In this document: piece by piece, positions 20,771-31,179 of the stretch
Position numbering within the stretch: position 1 is the stretch's first letter
Layout of the letters: every line of letters starts with the position of its first letter
NCBI GenBank assembly: GCA_958450325.1
Contig: OY288259.1
Span: 23,988,734 to 24,052,733 of the forward strand
Direction of reading: 5' to 3'
From: Agrostemma githago
Taxonomy: Eukaryota > Streptophyta > Magnoliopsida > Caryophyllales > Caryophyllaceae
DNA: 64,000 bases
Position numbers and translations under genes: made by a program
Notes under the pieces: model-generated
Told to the model about the DNA's origin: nothing
What the model saw: the letters and a program-made list of their open reading frames with translations, nothing else
Database searches by the model: none

Positions 20771-23700
20771 CTAGACATAGTACTTTTTTAGAGTGTCGGC
20801 ATTCCAGTGCGCGCTCCGCTCTTGTCCCTCTAGGTTGGCGATTATGTACGTGCCTGGCCCTAAAATTCGGGTCACCTGGTATGGGCCTTCCCAGTTGGCA
20901 CTCATCTTGCCGTGCTCTCTTGATCTTCCCACAGCCTGCGTTTTTCTTAGAACCAGGTCGCTTGTCTGGAAGCTTCTCTCATGTACCCTTTTGTTATGTG
21001 CTTTCCTCATGCGTTGATGGTAGGCGGCGATGTTAACACTGGCCTCCTCCCTTACCTCGCTGACCAGGTCTAGAGCCTCGGTCATTGCCACTTCATTCTC
21101 CGCCCGGTCATATTGCAGGGAACGCAGGGTGGGAATTCTGGCTTCGATGGGTAGCAGAGCCTCTGCCCCGTATACCAGGCCGAACGGGGTCTGACCTGTG
21201 GACTCTTTTCGAGTGGTCCTGATTGACCAGAGTATACTGGGTAGCTCGTCGGCCCATCTGCGTTTGAGGTCATCTACCATCTTTTTGAGACCGTTCAGGA
21301 TCTGCTTGTTGGCTGCCTCTGCCTGTCCGTTGGTTTGAGGGTGGCAGACGGCAGAGTAGGCAACTGCAACGTCATGGCCTTCCAACCAGATCCTCAGAGG
21401 GTCGTTATCAAATTGCCTTCCATGATCAAATACCAACATCTTTGGTAGGCCGAATCTGGTGATGATATTCCTCCATATCACCTTCCTGACTGCAGGCTCT
21501 GTGATGTTTGGCACTGCCTCAGCCTCTACCCACTTGGTGAAGTAGTCGATTGCCACAATCAAGAATTTTCTGCCCCCGGTCGCCACTGCAAAAGGACCTA
21601 GTATGTCCATCCCCCAATGAGCGAATGGGATGGGGGATAGGATTGGTCTGAGTTCTTGGGCCGGGGCATGGATAGATGGGGCAAAGAGTTGACATTTCCT
21701 GCATTTTTGAGTCAAGTCTTTTGCGTCGGCCAGTAGGGTCGGCCAGTAGTATCCCGCCCTTAAGGCCTTGTGTGCCAACGACTTTCCTCCTATGTGATGA
21801 CCACATATTCCTGAATGGATGTCATCCAAGACCTCCGCCGCCTGCTCTGCCCCCAGACATTTGAGCAGGGGAGACAAGAATGATTTTTTGTATAAATCCT
21901 CTCCGATTAGTATGAACCATGCAGCTCTTGCCGACATCTTTCTCTTTTGCACAGGGTCAGATGGTAAAATTCCGCATTTTTGAATAGGATGATGGGGGTC
22001 ATCCAATCCTCAGGCCCTGTCTCTTCTACAACGCCGACTGTTTGGCAGGGGGTGGTGGATTTTTCTTGGATGAAGTCTACCCAAACTGACCTCCGTATAT
22101 CTTGCAGGCTGGAACTAGCCAGTTTTAACAGGGCATCTGCCCGGTTGTTCTGGGACCGGGGGATCTGCCTGACTTCATACGACTTTAGGCCTGACAACTC
22201 TCTCTTCACCTTTTCCAGGTATGCGGCCATCGTCTGATCCCTGGCTTCATAATCTCCATTAATTTGGTTGGCGATGAGTTGGGAGTCTGTCACCGGGACA
22301 ATCCTTTCTGCCCCCGCAGCTTTGGCTAGATTAACGCCTGCGAATACTGCCTCGTACTCGGCTTCGTTGTTTGATGCTGGGAAAACAAATCTGAGTGCGT
22401 GCTCAAAGTCAGCCCCCTCCGGGCTGGTTAGCACGACTCAGCCCCTGCACCGTTAGCCGTGGAAGATCCGTCGGTGTACACCACCCACTCGCCGGCAGGC
22501 GGGCTATCCTCCTCAGAATGGGAGCATTCTGCTAAGAAGTCGGCCAGATCCTGCGCTTTGATAGTTGTTCTAGAATGGTATGTTATCCCTAGTCCACTCA
22601 GCTCGATGGCCCATTTTAGCAGCCTGCCTGTTTTCTCGAACTTCTCCAGCACTTTCTCTAGAGGTTGGTCTGTCAATACCACGACAGGGTGTGCGTCAAA
22701 GTATGGCCTTAATTTCCTGGCTGCTACGACAACTGCGTAGGCTGCTTTTTCGACCATAGGATAGTTCTTTTCTGCTGCCCCCAGGGCGTGACTTACAAAG
22801 TATATAGGCTGCCGTGCGCCTGCTTCTTCTCTTAGGATGACTGTGCTTACTGTCACATTGGTTACAGCAATGTAGAGGAAGAGTTTCTCCCCTGCTACTG
22901 GTCTCGCCAAGGTGGGGAGTTTCTTCAGATGTTCCTTCAACTGTTCAAAGGCTTCTTTTTGCTCATCCTCCCATTTAAACTGCTTGTTGCCCTTCAATAC
23001 TTTGAAGAATGGAGTCGACTTGTCTGCTGACCTGGCAATGAAGCGTGCCAGGGCGACCATCCGGCCAGTCAGACGTTGAATGTCCCTTATGGTTCTAGGT
23101 TCAGGAAGGTTCAGAACAGCCTGAACTTTCTCAGGGTTTGCGTCTATCCCTCGAGAGCTGACTAGAAAACCCAAGAACTTGCCAGAGCGAACCCCGAACG
23201 TACATTTCTTTGGATTGAGTTTCATCTTGTAGGCGCGCAGGGAGGAGAAGGTCTCCTGCAGGTTTGCCAAGTGTTCATTGTCCCCTTTGCTTTTCACAAT
23301 AGCGTCGTCGACATAAGCTTCTAGGTTTCTGCCTTTTTGATTCTCGAAAACCTTGTCGACCAGGCGCTGGTATGTGGCCCCTGCGTTTTTAAGCCCAAAC
23401 GGCATCATTTTGTACATGTAGGTGCCTGAGCTGGTGATGAAGGCACACTTCACCCTGTCCGGCTGCCATAAGTACACCTGATGATATCCTGAGAAGGCGT
23501 CCAGGAAGCTCAGCATAGAATATCCACTGGTAGCGTCCACCAGTTGGTCAATCCTGGGGAGTGGGTAGCAGTTTTTCGGGCAGGCCTTGTTAAGGTTTGT
23601 AAAGTCCACGCACATTCTCCATGCGCCCGAGGATTTCTTGACCATGACCACATTTGCTAACCATTCTGGGTAGTCGCAAACCTCAATAAAATCTGCCTTC

Positions 23701-24148
23701 AGAAGTATTTCAATTTCTTCTTTAATCGCCACGTCCTTCTCTGCAGACATGTTTCGCCTTTTCTCCTTTACAGGGCGGGCCTCCGCGTTTACGTTCAGCC
23801 TGTGAACGATACATGTTGGATCAACCCCTGGCATTTCGTCTGCCGAGTAAGCGAATACATTCTTGTTATCCTTTAGTAACTTGATCAGTTCAGCCTAGTA
23901 GGACTCTTCCAGGTCAGCCCCTATAAGGCCTTGGTTCTAGGTCCACCAGCATGCTCTCTCCCCCAAGTTCCAGGTGGTTGGATGCCTGATCACCGACTGG
24001 TATCTCGCCTTTCCTGCTGGGGAACTGTCAGCTTTTCTCTTTCCTTTTCTTTCACTTTCGTGGGTTTGCAGGGCCACGGAGTAGCACTGCCTAGCCGACT
24101 CCTGGTCTCCGTGCACTTTACCTTCAAGGCCAAAATCTGTAACATAGG
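20771..24148 (-). pseudogene. pol: Pol of element D: reverse transcriptase, RNase H, integrase
   Basis: This would copy the RNA and integrate the DNA. The RT (about 23834-22900) has NLNKACPKNCYPLPRIDQLV, GYHQV and the catalytic box YVDD. RNase H (about 22480-22000) has YTDGSS, NNEAEYEA, TDSQL and NNRADAL, keeping all four acidic residues. Integrase (22006-20771) has the H-H-C-C finger (HHIGGKSLAHKAL to KCRKCQ) and a D, D, E core (GMDILGP, VFDHGRQF, GQAEAANK). Lesions: a TAG at 23895-23897 before AELIKLL, a probable frameshift near 23920, and frameshifts near 22430 and 21955. The first 250 bases are a poorly conserved linker from protease to RT. Confidence 0.9.
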
Positions 24149-26506
24149 CTACAGTGAGAGCCCTGATTGATATGGCTGCTTCAATCTCATCCAGGTGGCC
24201 CTGCCAATCAGGGCATTGTATGCAGACCTTGCATCAACTACAACAAACGACGCCCTGATATTTCTGGCAGAGGCCCCCTCCCCGAATGTTATAGGCAGGT
24301 CTATAATTCCCATGGGCAGTATACCTGCCCCGCTGAACCCATACAGTGATCCAGGGGCAGGTCGCAGGTGCCTCTTCACCAGGCCCATTTTATCAAAGGC
24401 GTCTTTGTATAGCAGGTTCGTGTATGCTCCGGTATACACCATGCATCTCCTCACAATGTGGTTACTGATTTCCAGGAATAGTACCAGGGGATCACTATGG
24501 GGATACACCACTCGCCCTACATCTTCAGAGGTGATGCTCAGCGTCATGCCCCTTGGGCTTCCCGCCCTTTCAGCGTAACAGATTTGGTTTTTCAGCTCAC
24601 GAATCTGTCTCTTCTGACTTCTTCTGCTGGTCTGGCCCTCTGCATCCCTTGATATCACATGGATTATCAGGCGGTTCTGCGCCGAGCCTTCAGGCTTTTC
24701 AGTTGTCTCCTTCTGTGTTTTATTCCTTGCTGCATAGTTGGCCAGCCAGCCATTCCTGATTAGTTTTTCGATTTCATCCTTCAGGTGGCGGCACTCCTCA
24801 GTGGTGTGGCCTATGCAATCGTGGAAGATACAGAACTTCTTGGGGTCCCCCTTTGGGCTGCGTGGTTTGCTCGGGCGATTCCACTTGGCAGTCTCCTTCT
24901 CTAGTTCAAAAATCTCTGCCCTGGACTTGTTGAGGGCTGTATAGCTGTCGAACCTAGGCTGGTAGACCGTGCGTTCTTTCTTAGGGGTATCCCCTTCTTC
25001 GGCTCTCTGCTTTCCGGATTCATTTCTGCCGCGTCCACCCTGCGGTCCCCCATTCTTCCTGGTAGGGCCTGCGGGGGTATCCGGCAGGCTGTGGAACTCT
25101 TCTTGCAGCATAAATCCTTCTGCGATTTTCCTGGCCTTGGCCAGAGTCTCCGGCTGGGCCCTGATCAGCTGGTTCATCATCTCTCCGGGGAGCAGGGAGT
25201 TAGTCAGTGCATACGTCCCCGTCGCATCGTCTATCTCTTTGACTTGTTGGAAGGACAAGTCAAACCTCTTCAGGTACTCCCTGACAGACTCACCCTTCTT
25301 CTGCCTGAGGGTCATTAGGTCGAACCGAGTAAGACGTCGCCTCTTGTTTCCCGCATACTGGTCAAGGAAGGCCTCAGCCAACTCGATGAAGAAACAGATT
25401 GATTCCTGAGGCAAATCTCTAAACCAACCCTGGGCTAGACCCACCAGGGTGGTTGGAAAAATTTTGCACCAGACCGCGTCGTTGGCGTCATACATGCCCA
25501 TATGACTCTCGTACACCGCCAAGTGATCCTCTGGGTCATTCGTGCCGTCAAACTTAATAGAGGACATTTTAATTTTTGGGATAGGATATCCCTGTATCTC
25601 AGGGTGGAGCGGGGTCTTGGTTGGCCTGCCCACCATTCTCGACCTGCTCGCGCCCGAGTAGTGACCGTTGTCGTCCCTTCTGTCAGGGGTCGGTCTCCTA
25701 CTTTCAGGGGAGCGGTACCTTGGTGGGCGCCTGCTTATCGCTTCGTCGTCCCTGGGAAGGGAATGATACCGTAAGCGCTTCTTTTGAGCAGGCTCGATGT
25801 TATCATCCTGACGGTGCCTTGACTTTAGAGGGTGGCCATTGTTAAGTCTGGACTGCAGACTCTGGGACAGTCCTGGCGCAGGCTGCGATTCTTCAACTAG
25901 TGTCAGCCTGGAGAACACATCTCCCTGTTTTTCCCCCAGGCGCTTGAACACTGGTTCCTTATGCCTCATGCGATTCCTCAGGTCCTGGGATAAGCCCCTT
26001 CTTTCGCGGGCAGCCGTGGACTTTGTAGTGTGAATGGAGAATGCCTCTTCAGGACCATCAGCCTCTTGCTGCGCAGGCGGCTCTAGACGGACTCTTGTGA
26101 CCCGCCATTGCACCTGTGCATACGCCTGAGCTGTCTTCCTGGCCTTTCTCTGAATGTTTCTAGCGGCGGTCCGCTTTAAGCCCCCGGTTCCCTCCCCACT
26201 TTCAAAGTGGAGCAACCTGGGGGTCGTGGCGACCCTGCCTACCAGATCATCTGGAGTAAACTCCTGATTCAACATTGCTGAGAAAAATGCTGCAGTCTGC
26301 ATCATCTGGGCAGGGGTAAGATTTAGAGTTTGCCTCGGGTGTGCCCCCTGCCCTGCCATGACAGCTACCCCTTGACCCGGTGCTCCCTGGAGGCTGGCCC
26401 GCCCCACGCCTGGAATCGTGGTGGCGGGTGTTACCTCTGGCGGCATCCCATATAGGGGAGCATTGGGTGGATTTGCCGCAGAGCTGGCATCGAAAATTTC
26501 AGGCAT
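24149..26506 (-). CDS. gag-pro: Gag-protease of element D, open frame, protease active site mutated
   Basis: The frame is 786 codons. I chose MPEIFDASS at 26506 as start; the upstream in-frame Met would place the primer-binding site inside the coding sequence. The Gag domain (about residues 310-470) has KFDGTNDPEDHLAVYESHM and a RR-LT-FDL-TLRQ-GES stretch. A knuckle reads C-X4-C-X2-H-X4-C (CIFHDC to EEC). The C-terminal protease has FSGAGILPMG and YNALIGR, but the catalytic DTG is YTG (VYTGAYTN). The frame ends at 24149, and pol continues in another frame. Gag could still be made; the protease should be dead. Confidence 0.88.
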   Translation of the reverse strand: MPEIFDASSAANPPNAPLYGMPPEVTPATTIPGVGRASLQGAPGQGVAVMAGQGAHPRQTLNLTPAQMMQTAAFFSAMLNQEFTPDDLVGRVATTPRLLHFESGEGTGGLKRTAARNIQRKARKTAQAYAQVQWRVTRVRLEPPAQQEADGPEEAFSIHTTKSTAARERRGLSQDLRNRMRHKEPVFKRLGEKQGDVFSRLTLVEESQPAPGLSQSLQSRLNNGHPLKSRHRQDDNIEPAQKKRLRYHSLPRDDEAISRRPPRYRSPESRRPTPDRRDDNGHYSGASRSRMVGRPTKTPLHPEIQGYPIPKIKMSSIKFDGTNDPEDHLAVYESHMGMYDANDAVWCKIFPTTLVGLAQGWFRDLPQESICFFIELAEAFLDQYAGNKRRRLTRFDLMTLRQKKGESVREYLKRFDLSFQQVKEIDDATGTYALTNSLLPGEMMNQLIRAQPETLAKARKIAEGFMLQEEFHSLPDTPAGPTRKNGGPQGGRGRNESGKQRAEEGDTPKKERTVYQPRFDSYTALNKSRAEIFELEKETAKWNRPSKPRSPKGDPKKFCIFHDCIGHTTEECRHLKDEIEKLIRNGWLANYAARNKTQKETTEKPEGSAQNRLIIHVISRDAEGQTSRRSQKRQIRELKNQICYAERAGSPRGMTLSITSEDVGRVVYPHSDPLVLFLEISNHIVRRCMVYTGAYTNLLYKDAFDKMGLVKRHLRPAPGSLYGFSGAGILPMGIIDLPITFGEGASARNIRASFVVVDARSAYNALIGRATWMRLKQPYQSGLSL

Positions 26507-26583
26507 GTTTGATTGTAATTGGTTAATTTTGTATTTAAGAATGGTTGATTTTGTGGGTAATTTCGTGGGTACAACCGTACTCT

Positions 26584-26601
26584 TACCCACAGATGGCGCC
26601 A
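26584..26601 (-). other. Primer-binding site of element D
   Basis: Read on the minus strand it is TGGCGCCATCTGTGGGTA, three bases inside the LTR end. The first seven bases fit a tRNA ending GGCGCCA; the rest partly resembles tRNA-Lys(CUU). The tRNA assignment is uncertain. Confidence 0.65.
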
Positions 26602-26604
26602 AAT

Positions 26605-27291
26605 TATTCCGGTACGGAAACAATTAACCCGACTCCGGATTCGGTTTGTATGTTCAATATGGTGCTTGGTAATTGCTCGTCCGATTTTCTTTAGCCTCTC
26701 CTTTCTCCCACTCCGGTGGTCAGACCTTCCCGGCGGATTGAGCCTGCTCCCTGCACAGTGAACGCACAGGGCCTCGGAGGTTTGTCCGAGGGAACCCTCT
26801 CCGATGCCTAAGTCAGTCTGTGAATGCCATGATGAACCTAGCTCGTGAGGAGCTAGGTGGCGTTTTTTAGAGTGAGAGTCTAGAGAGAGAAAATCCAACC
26901 CCCTTTAAGTGGGAAATGGGTGAGTATTTATACCTTCCCACACGAGAGAGAAAGAGGAGTGGAGAGAGGAAGAATGGGTGGATGCGAGGTTGACACGTGG
27001 CTTCACCTCGTCCACCCCTTTTTTTCCTTACCTGAGGCGGAATGACGGATGATCCCTCGGCTTCCCCTGCTCGTACTGGGGGTCGGGACACCTTGAGAGC
27101 CAGCAAGCAGGGGAGCTGGGTTGCCCTGCTTGGCTGACAGCAAGGCCCTGCCGAGCAGGCACAAGTCTTGGAGTATTTCCAGTGATCTTTTACAGGGTGA
27201 GCCTGGTGGGCAACCCCTCCCCTGCCCTGGGGGCGAATTATTCCGGGGTGATGTGGGCGGGCGACCCGCGGTACTTTGTTAACTCCCATCA
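26605..27291 (-). repeat. 5' LTR of element D
   Basis: This is the 687-base partner of 15390-16073. It starts TGATGGGAG at 27291 on the minus strand and ends CCGGAATA at 26605. Differences from the 3' LTR are scattered substitutions plus small indels in C and T runs (near 26730 and 27020). Confidence 0.88.

Positions 27292-27340
<49 letters not shown>
27292..27340. repeat. (ATT)n tract right of element D, tail of R-b
   Basis: About 16 ATT units lie between the 5' LTR of D and the 3' end of LINE fragment R-b. With 15330-15389 it looks like the two halves of one microsatellite split by D. Confidence 0.85.
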
Positions 27341-27342
<2 letters not shown>

Positions 27343-27645
27343 TATTTTTTTTAAATTATAAACGGAACTTGCATTAAACACCAGAACAAAATACAAGAAG
27401 TTAGAGGGAAGCCGAGATACTATCTGGGCCCTCACTCCCTTAGCGATTACAAAGCTAATTCTAGTGAAAATATGAACTGCGGCACGCGCTCCAGCACCCT
27501 GAGATAAAGCGAATTTCTGAATCCGCTGGAGTAGAGAAACAGCATCCGTGTCGAGCTCGCCGAGAGAGGAGAAGGAGAAAGGTAAGAAACCATACCCGAT
27601 CGCCGTGCAGCGTGCCTGATACTTGGCACATTTACGACGGGCCAG
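27341..27645 (-). mobile_element. REL-LINE fragment R-b, 5'-truncated
   Basis: About 305 bases match the 3' end of R-a (6371-6680), including the last codons of the polyprotein and the 3' UTR motif ACGGAACTTGCATTAAACACC on the plus strand. The 5' truncation point at 27645 meets the next ATT tract directly. Confidence 0.88.

Positions 27646-27684
<39 letters not shown>
27646..27684. repeat. (ATT)13 tail of R-c
   Basis: This pure ATT tract lies between the truncated 5' end of R-b and the 3' end of R-c. Confidence 0.88.
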
Positions 27685-28479
27685 TTAATTATAAAACGAA
27701 ACTTGTATTAAACACCAGAACAAATTACAAGAAGTTAAAGGGAAGCCGAGATACTATCTGGGCTTCCACTCCCTTAGCAATTGCAAAGCTAATATTAGTG
27801 AAAATATGAACTGCGGCACGCGCTCTAGCATCTTGTTATAAAGCGAATTTCCAAATCCGCTGGAGCAGAGAAACCGCATCCGTGTCGAGTTCACCCAGTC
27901 AGATCGACACAAACATCACGTCCCTTGTCCCACGAATCGAGCAGAAGGTCGGCGGGTCGTAAAGGCTTGTCGTTATCGTCGCAGAGGCCAATCTCCACCT
28001 CCTTACCTGCAGAGATCCCTCTCCGAAAGCAAATATCTAACAATGTGTCGCAGACAAGGTTATGGCGATGTTTAATTCCCACAGTACCAGCGCACGAAAC
28101 CGCGTGGTCACCAAAAATATCCTCTCTGAGGGCCCCGGAGCAGGAAGAGCAAGTCCCGGAAAGTGGAAACAAAGGGACTCCCAGGCGGTAACTAAGCACA
28201 CTGCGATATGTCCGACCGTTCATGGTTTGCTCAAGCCCAGTAATAGGGACAGTCCTCAGCCAGTCAGAAGAATGGTCCCCCTGCTGAGATTTCCACAGGG
28301 CAACCTGTCGAGGGGTCAAGGAGAAAACAGATTCCGCTGCTGTAGCAACCCTCGTGAAATATATATCTGCCAATTTCTTCATAAGTTTTGGGGCAGCGAT
28401 CTCAGAGGGGTTACTCAAGAAGTCAGAACCGGAGGTTTCTTCATAAGGGGCAGCGATCGCCATAACCTTGTCCGCGACA

Positions 28480-28480
<1 letters not shown>
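27685..28480 (-). mobile_element. REL-LINE fragment R-c with endonuclease domain and 5' inversion
   Basis: About 795 bases carry the 3' UTR and the C-terminal coding part of the REL-LINE, but skip the segment between about 27890 and the last 100 bases. The open frame 28463-27891 keeps CSSC with a following H-x3-C, HNLVCDTLLDICF, KEVEIG, LRPADLL and GRDVCVDLTG, a less damaged endonuclease motif set than in R-a. The outermost 25 or so bases (28456-28480) are the reverse complement, with one mismatch, of 28045-28069 in the same copy. This is a short inverted segment at the 5' truncation point. Confidence 0.82.
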
Positions 28481-28549
<69 letters not shown>

Positions 28550-28606
28550 GTTATTGTTATTGTTATTCTTATTATTGTTGTTGTTGTTGTTGTTGTTGTT
28601 GTTATT

Positions 28607-28660
<54 letters not shown>

Positions 28661-28726
28661 ATTATTATTAATATTATTATTATTATTATTATTGTTGTTA
28701 TTTTTTTATTTTTTTTTATTTTTTTT
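28481..28726. repeat. (ATT)n/(GTT)n tract, tail of R-d
   Basis: About 245 bases of ATT that pass into long GTT runs (about 28575-28660), return to ATT and end in T-rich sequence. Long Leu or Tyr open frames here are repeat artefacts. It joins R-c to R-d. Confidence 0.88.
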
Positions 28727-28894
28727 ATAAACCGAACTTGTATTTATACCAAAACCAATTACAAGAAGTTAGTGGGTAGCCGGGACATTATCTGGGCACC
28801 CACTCCCTTAGCAATAGCGAAACTAAGTCTAGTGAAAATAAAAGCAGCTGCGCGAGCCCCCGCATCCTGAGCGATAGAGAACTTCTGAATCCGC
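28727..28894 (-). mobile_element. REL-LINE fragment R-d, 3' end only
   Basis: About 168 bases match the R-a 3' end, with AACCGAACTTGTATT and the CACTCCCTTAGCAATAGCGAAACTAAG segment split over the coding end. The 5' truncation meets another ATT tract at 28895. Confidence 0.82.
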
Positions 28895-28937
<43 letters not shown>

Positions 28938-29011
28938 TTAATTTATTTATTTTTAATTATAAACCGGAGCATGCATATTATTATTATTTATTTATTTATT
29001 TATTTATTATT
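28895..29011. repeat. (ATT)n, residual REL-LINE end R-e, (ATT)n/(ATTT)n
   Basis: ATT repeats run from 28895 to about 28936. Then come about 35 bases that look like only the extreme 3' end of another REL-LINE (AATTATAAACCGGAGCATGC). More ATT and ATTT units follow, up to the poly(A) end of L1-b at 29012. Confidence 0.7.
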
Positions 29012-29194
29012 TTTATTGCAAAAAGGATATCATTTCATTAATTTAATGAAATTACAAGTTTGCAAAAAGAACACCCACTATAGATTATCAGCCAACTAAG
29101 AACTCTATACAAAGAGTGCATCTCAATCCAGACTATGTAATTTTCCTATAAGATTGCTATATTTAGACCTTCGCAAATAAGGGAAAAGCCTGAT

Positions 29195-30082
29195 CTACAC
29201 TAAGAATTTAATCTGCTGTACAGTAGTATTTGCATCTGTACTACCACTACCAAAAATACGTTGATCCCTCTCCTTCCAAATCTGGTAAACCGAGGCAGCA
29301 ATGCTACCTTTCAACCATTTTGCTTTCCAATGCTTTCCTCTATACCTTGCCGAGATCCATTTTAGAGCCTTACATAAATCATACCCAGGACCGTCTATAC
29401 TTAACCAGAACAAGATCTGCAACCAAACATTCTTAGAATAAGAGCAGCTGAAAAACAGATGTGAAGAGGTTTCTGCTGCACCACCGCAAAGAACACACCT
29501 GTTCGCAAGATGAACCCCCCGCTGCTGGATCATGTCTACTGTGGACAGCTTATGTTGAGCAGCTAATGTTAGAATAACTCTTTGCCTAGGAAGAGTAATC
29601 GAGGAGGTCATTACTGGAGCCCAAGTTAGCTTAGGCATTGGACCTTTAAAGAACAAATAAGTAGCATCAAAACGATACTTGGATCCTTTGACAAAACTGC
29701 AAATCAACTGGGATGCTGCAGTTATCGAACCACACCTAGCAATGCATTCATCTCTCACCTTTAGTATATGCTTCAGGCCTGAAGAGATGAATTCCTTAGA
29801 TTGGAGCGTCCAAATAGAATTAGAATGCAAGATGTACTTCTGACACCAAGCGATCCAAATACTCCCTTTACCCTTAGCAAGCTGCCATAACCATTTAGTA
29901 AGGAGCGATTTATTCCAATCCCCTAGATTCTTAATATTCATGCCTCCATTTCTCCAAGGGGAACAAATGCTACTCCATTTCATAAAAGTGAGTCTCCTTG
30001 ATCCAATATTAATGCCCCAGAAGAAGTCTTTACACATCTTGTTAATCATTTTAACCACAGTCTTAGGTAGAAGAATACTCGA
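29195..30082 (-). pseudogene. L1-b ORF2, C-terminal part
   Basis: This continues the RT protein after the solo LTR. It contains KMCKDFFWGIN, WSSICSPWRNGGMNIKNL and the C-terminal zinc-binding region (CVLCGG...HLFFSC), ending at 29195. It stays open over about 288 codons. The join to the upstream part was in frame before the insertion, judging from L1-c. Confidence 0.85.
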
Positions 30083-30596
30083 TGTAACAACCCGGATTTT
30101 TAAAACTAGATAATAATATAAATAGTATAAATAATAGGGTCAAAGGTGGCGGAAACACCCGACCAAATCCGAATCATTACTATCTCGACATTCAAACTAA
30201 TACATTATTCAAAAGTGTTCAAAATGAAAATAAAAGAAACTTAAATAAAGGTCTCTCTCCACAAGTCTTCCCCAACACAGCATCACAATCAAAAGCATCT
30301 CGGAAGACCTGAAAGGGGGGTCCACAGTCAGTGGGGAGTAACTAGATGTTCTCCCAGTCATGGTTATAACAAGTTGAACATGAATAGCAATAATAATGAG
30401 AGATAACATAACCAAACGACATGTGAAGATATCAATACACATGACCAACATGTTATTAGACACGGTCATATAATTTATTGCAATCCATAAATAATCATAA
30501 CGATCGAGATAGATACTACGTATCCATCCATACAAGTCAGAGTAAGTAACAACAGACTTCATACAAAGATGTATAGGACATAGAATGAACACCGGC

Positions 30597-31150
30597 TAGA
30601 GTATGTAACTGATACTCTAACTAGTCAGAGCGTGTAACTGACCCTCTGACACGGAGCGTGTAACTGACCCTCCGTTTTGTGAAGTATGTAACTGATACTC
30701 CACGGTACTATGTATAGCGTGTAACTGACGACTATATGTCTAAGACCTGACCAGACCTCTCGACGCAGTAACTGTACGTCGAACGACACACGGGAATCCA
30801 GAACGTGTAACTGACGAATCTGGACCCACCGAACATAGACCAATTAAACCTCTTACGAGCAGTATTGGTTCATTCCGATAGTATGTAATTGATACTACCG
30901 TCATCTATATCACTAACCATCATGTACGTTGCACAGTGTAACTGACTGCCAACTGCGTGAGCAAACTCACGACTTCTACGTAGTACAGTGTAACTGACTG
31001 CACTATGTAGTAATCAGACCTAGTATAGTGTCACTGACTATACCAGGGAAAATCAGGCCCTAAATAGTGTAACAGACTATACCAAGTATTAATCATTCGT
31101 GATAAACATCACGCCTCAAACGTAGAACAATTTAACTGATTCTTCCAAAA
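30597..31150. repeat. Array of stem-loops with a shared GTAACTG loop
   Basis: About 12 imperfect to perfect hairpins in a row. The loop GTAACTG is nearly constant but stems differ: TAGAGTAT/ATACTCTA (30597-30619), GTCAGAG/CTCTGAC (30624-30650), ACGGAG/CTCCGT (30651-30675). Later ones use TCGACG/CGTCGA, TCCAGA/TCTGGA and TATAGT/ACTATA. Units are 25 to 90 bases apart. On the LTR sense strand the loop reads CAGTTAC. Confidence 0.85.
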
Positions 31151-31179
31151 GAACGAGTATAGAAGTAATCAAACAACGA

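Larger units (their letters stand above)
15390..27291 (-). mobile_element. Tat/Retand-like Ty3/gypsy element D, complete
   Basis: It is 11.9 kb on the minus strand. Order in the sense direction: 5' LTR (27291-26605), primer-binding site (26601-26584), gag-protease (26506-24149), pol (to 20771), tandem repeats (about 20700-20091), an antisense gene region (plus strand, 16354-19947) and 3' LTR (16073-15390). The protein motifs and the extra antisense region downstream of pol are hallmarks of the Tat lineage. By eye the LTRs differ at about 15-17 positions of some 686, so the insertion is fairly recent. Both outer ends lie in ATT repeats. Confidence 0.9.

Noticed and set aside
28062..28730. Open frames encoding poly-Leu and poly-Tyr
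   Set aside because: They are readings of the ATT and GTT microsatellite; similar frames occur at 6120, 15294 and 36080 for the same reason.
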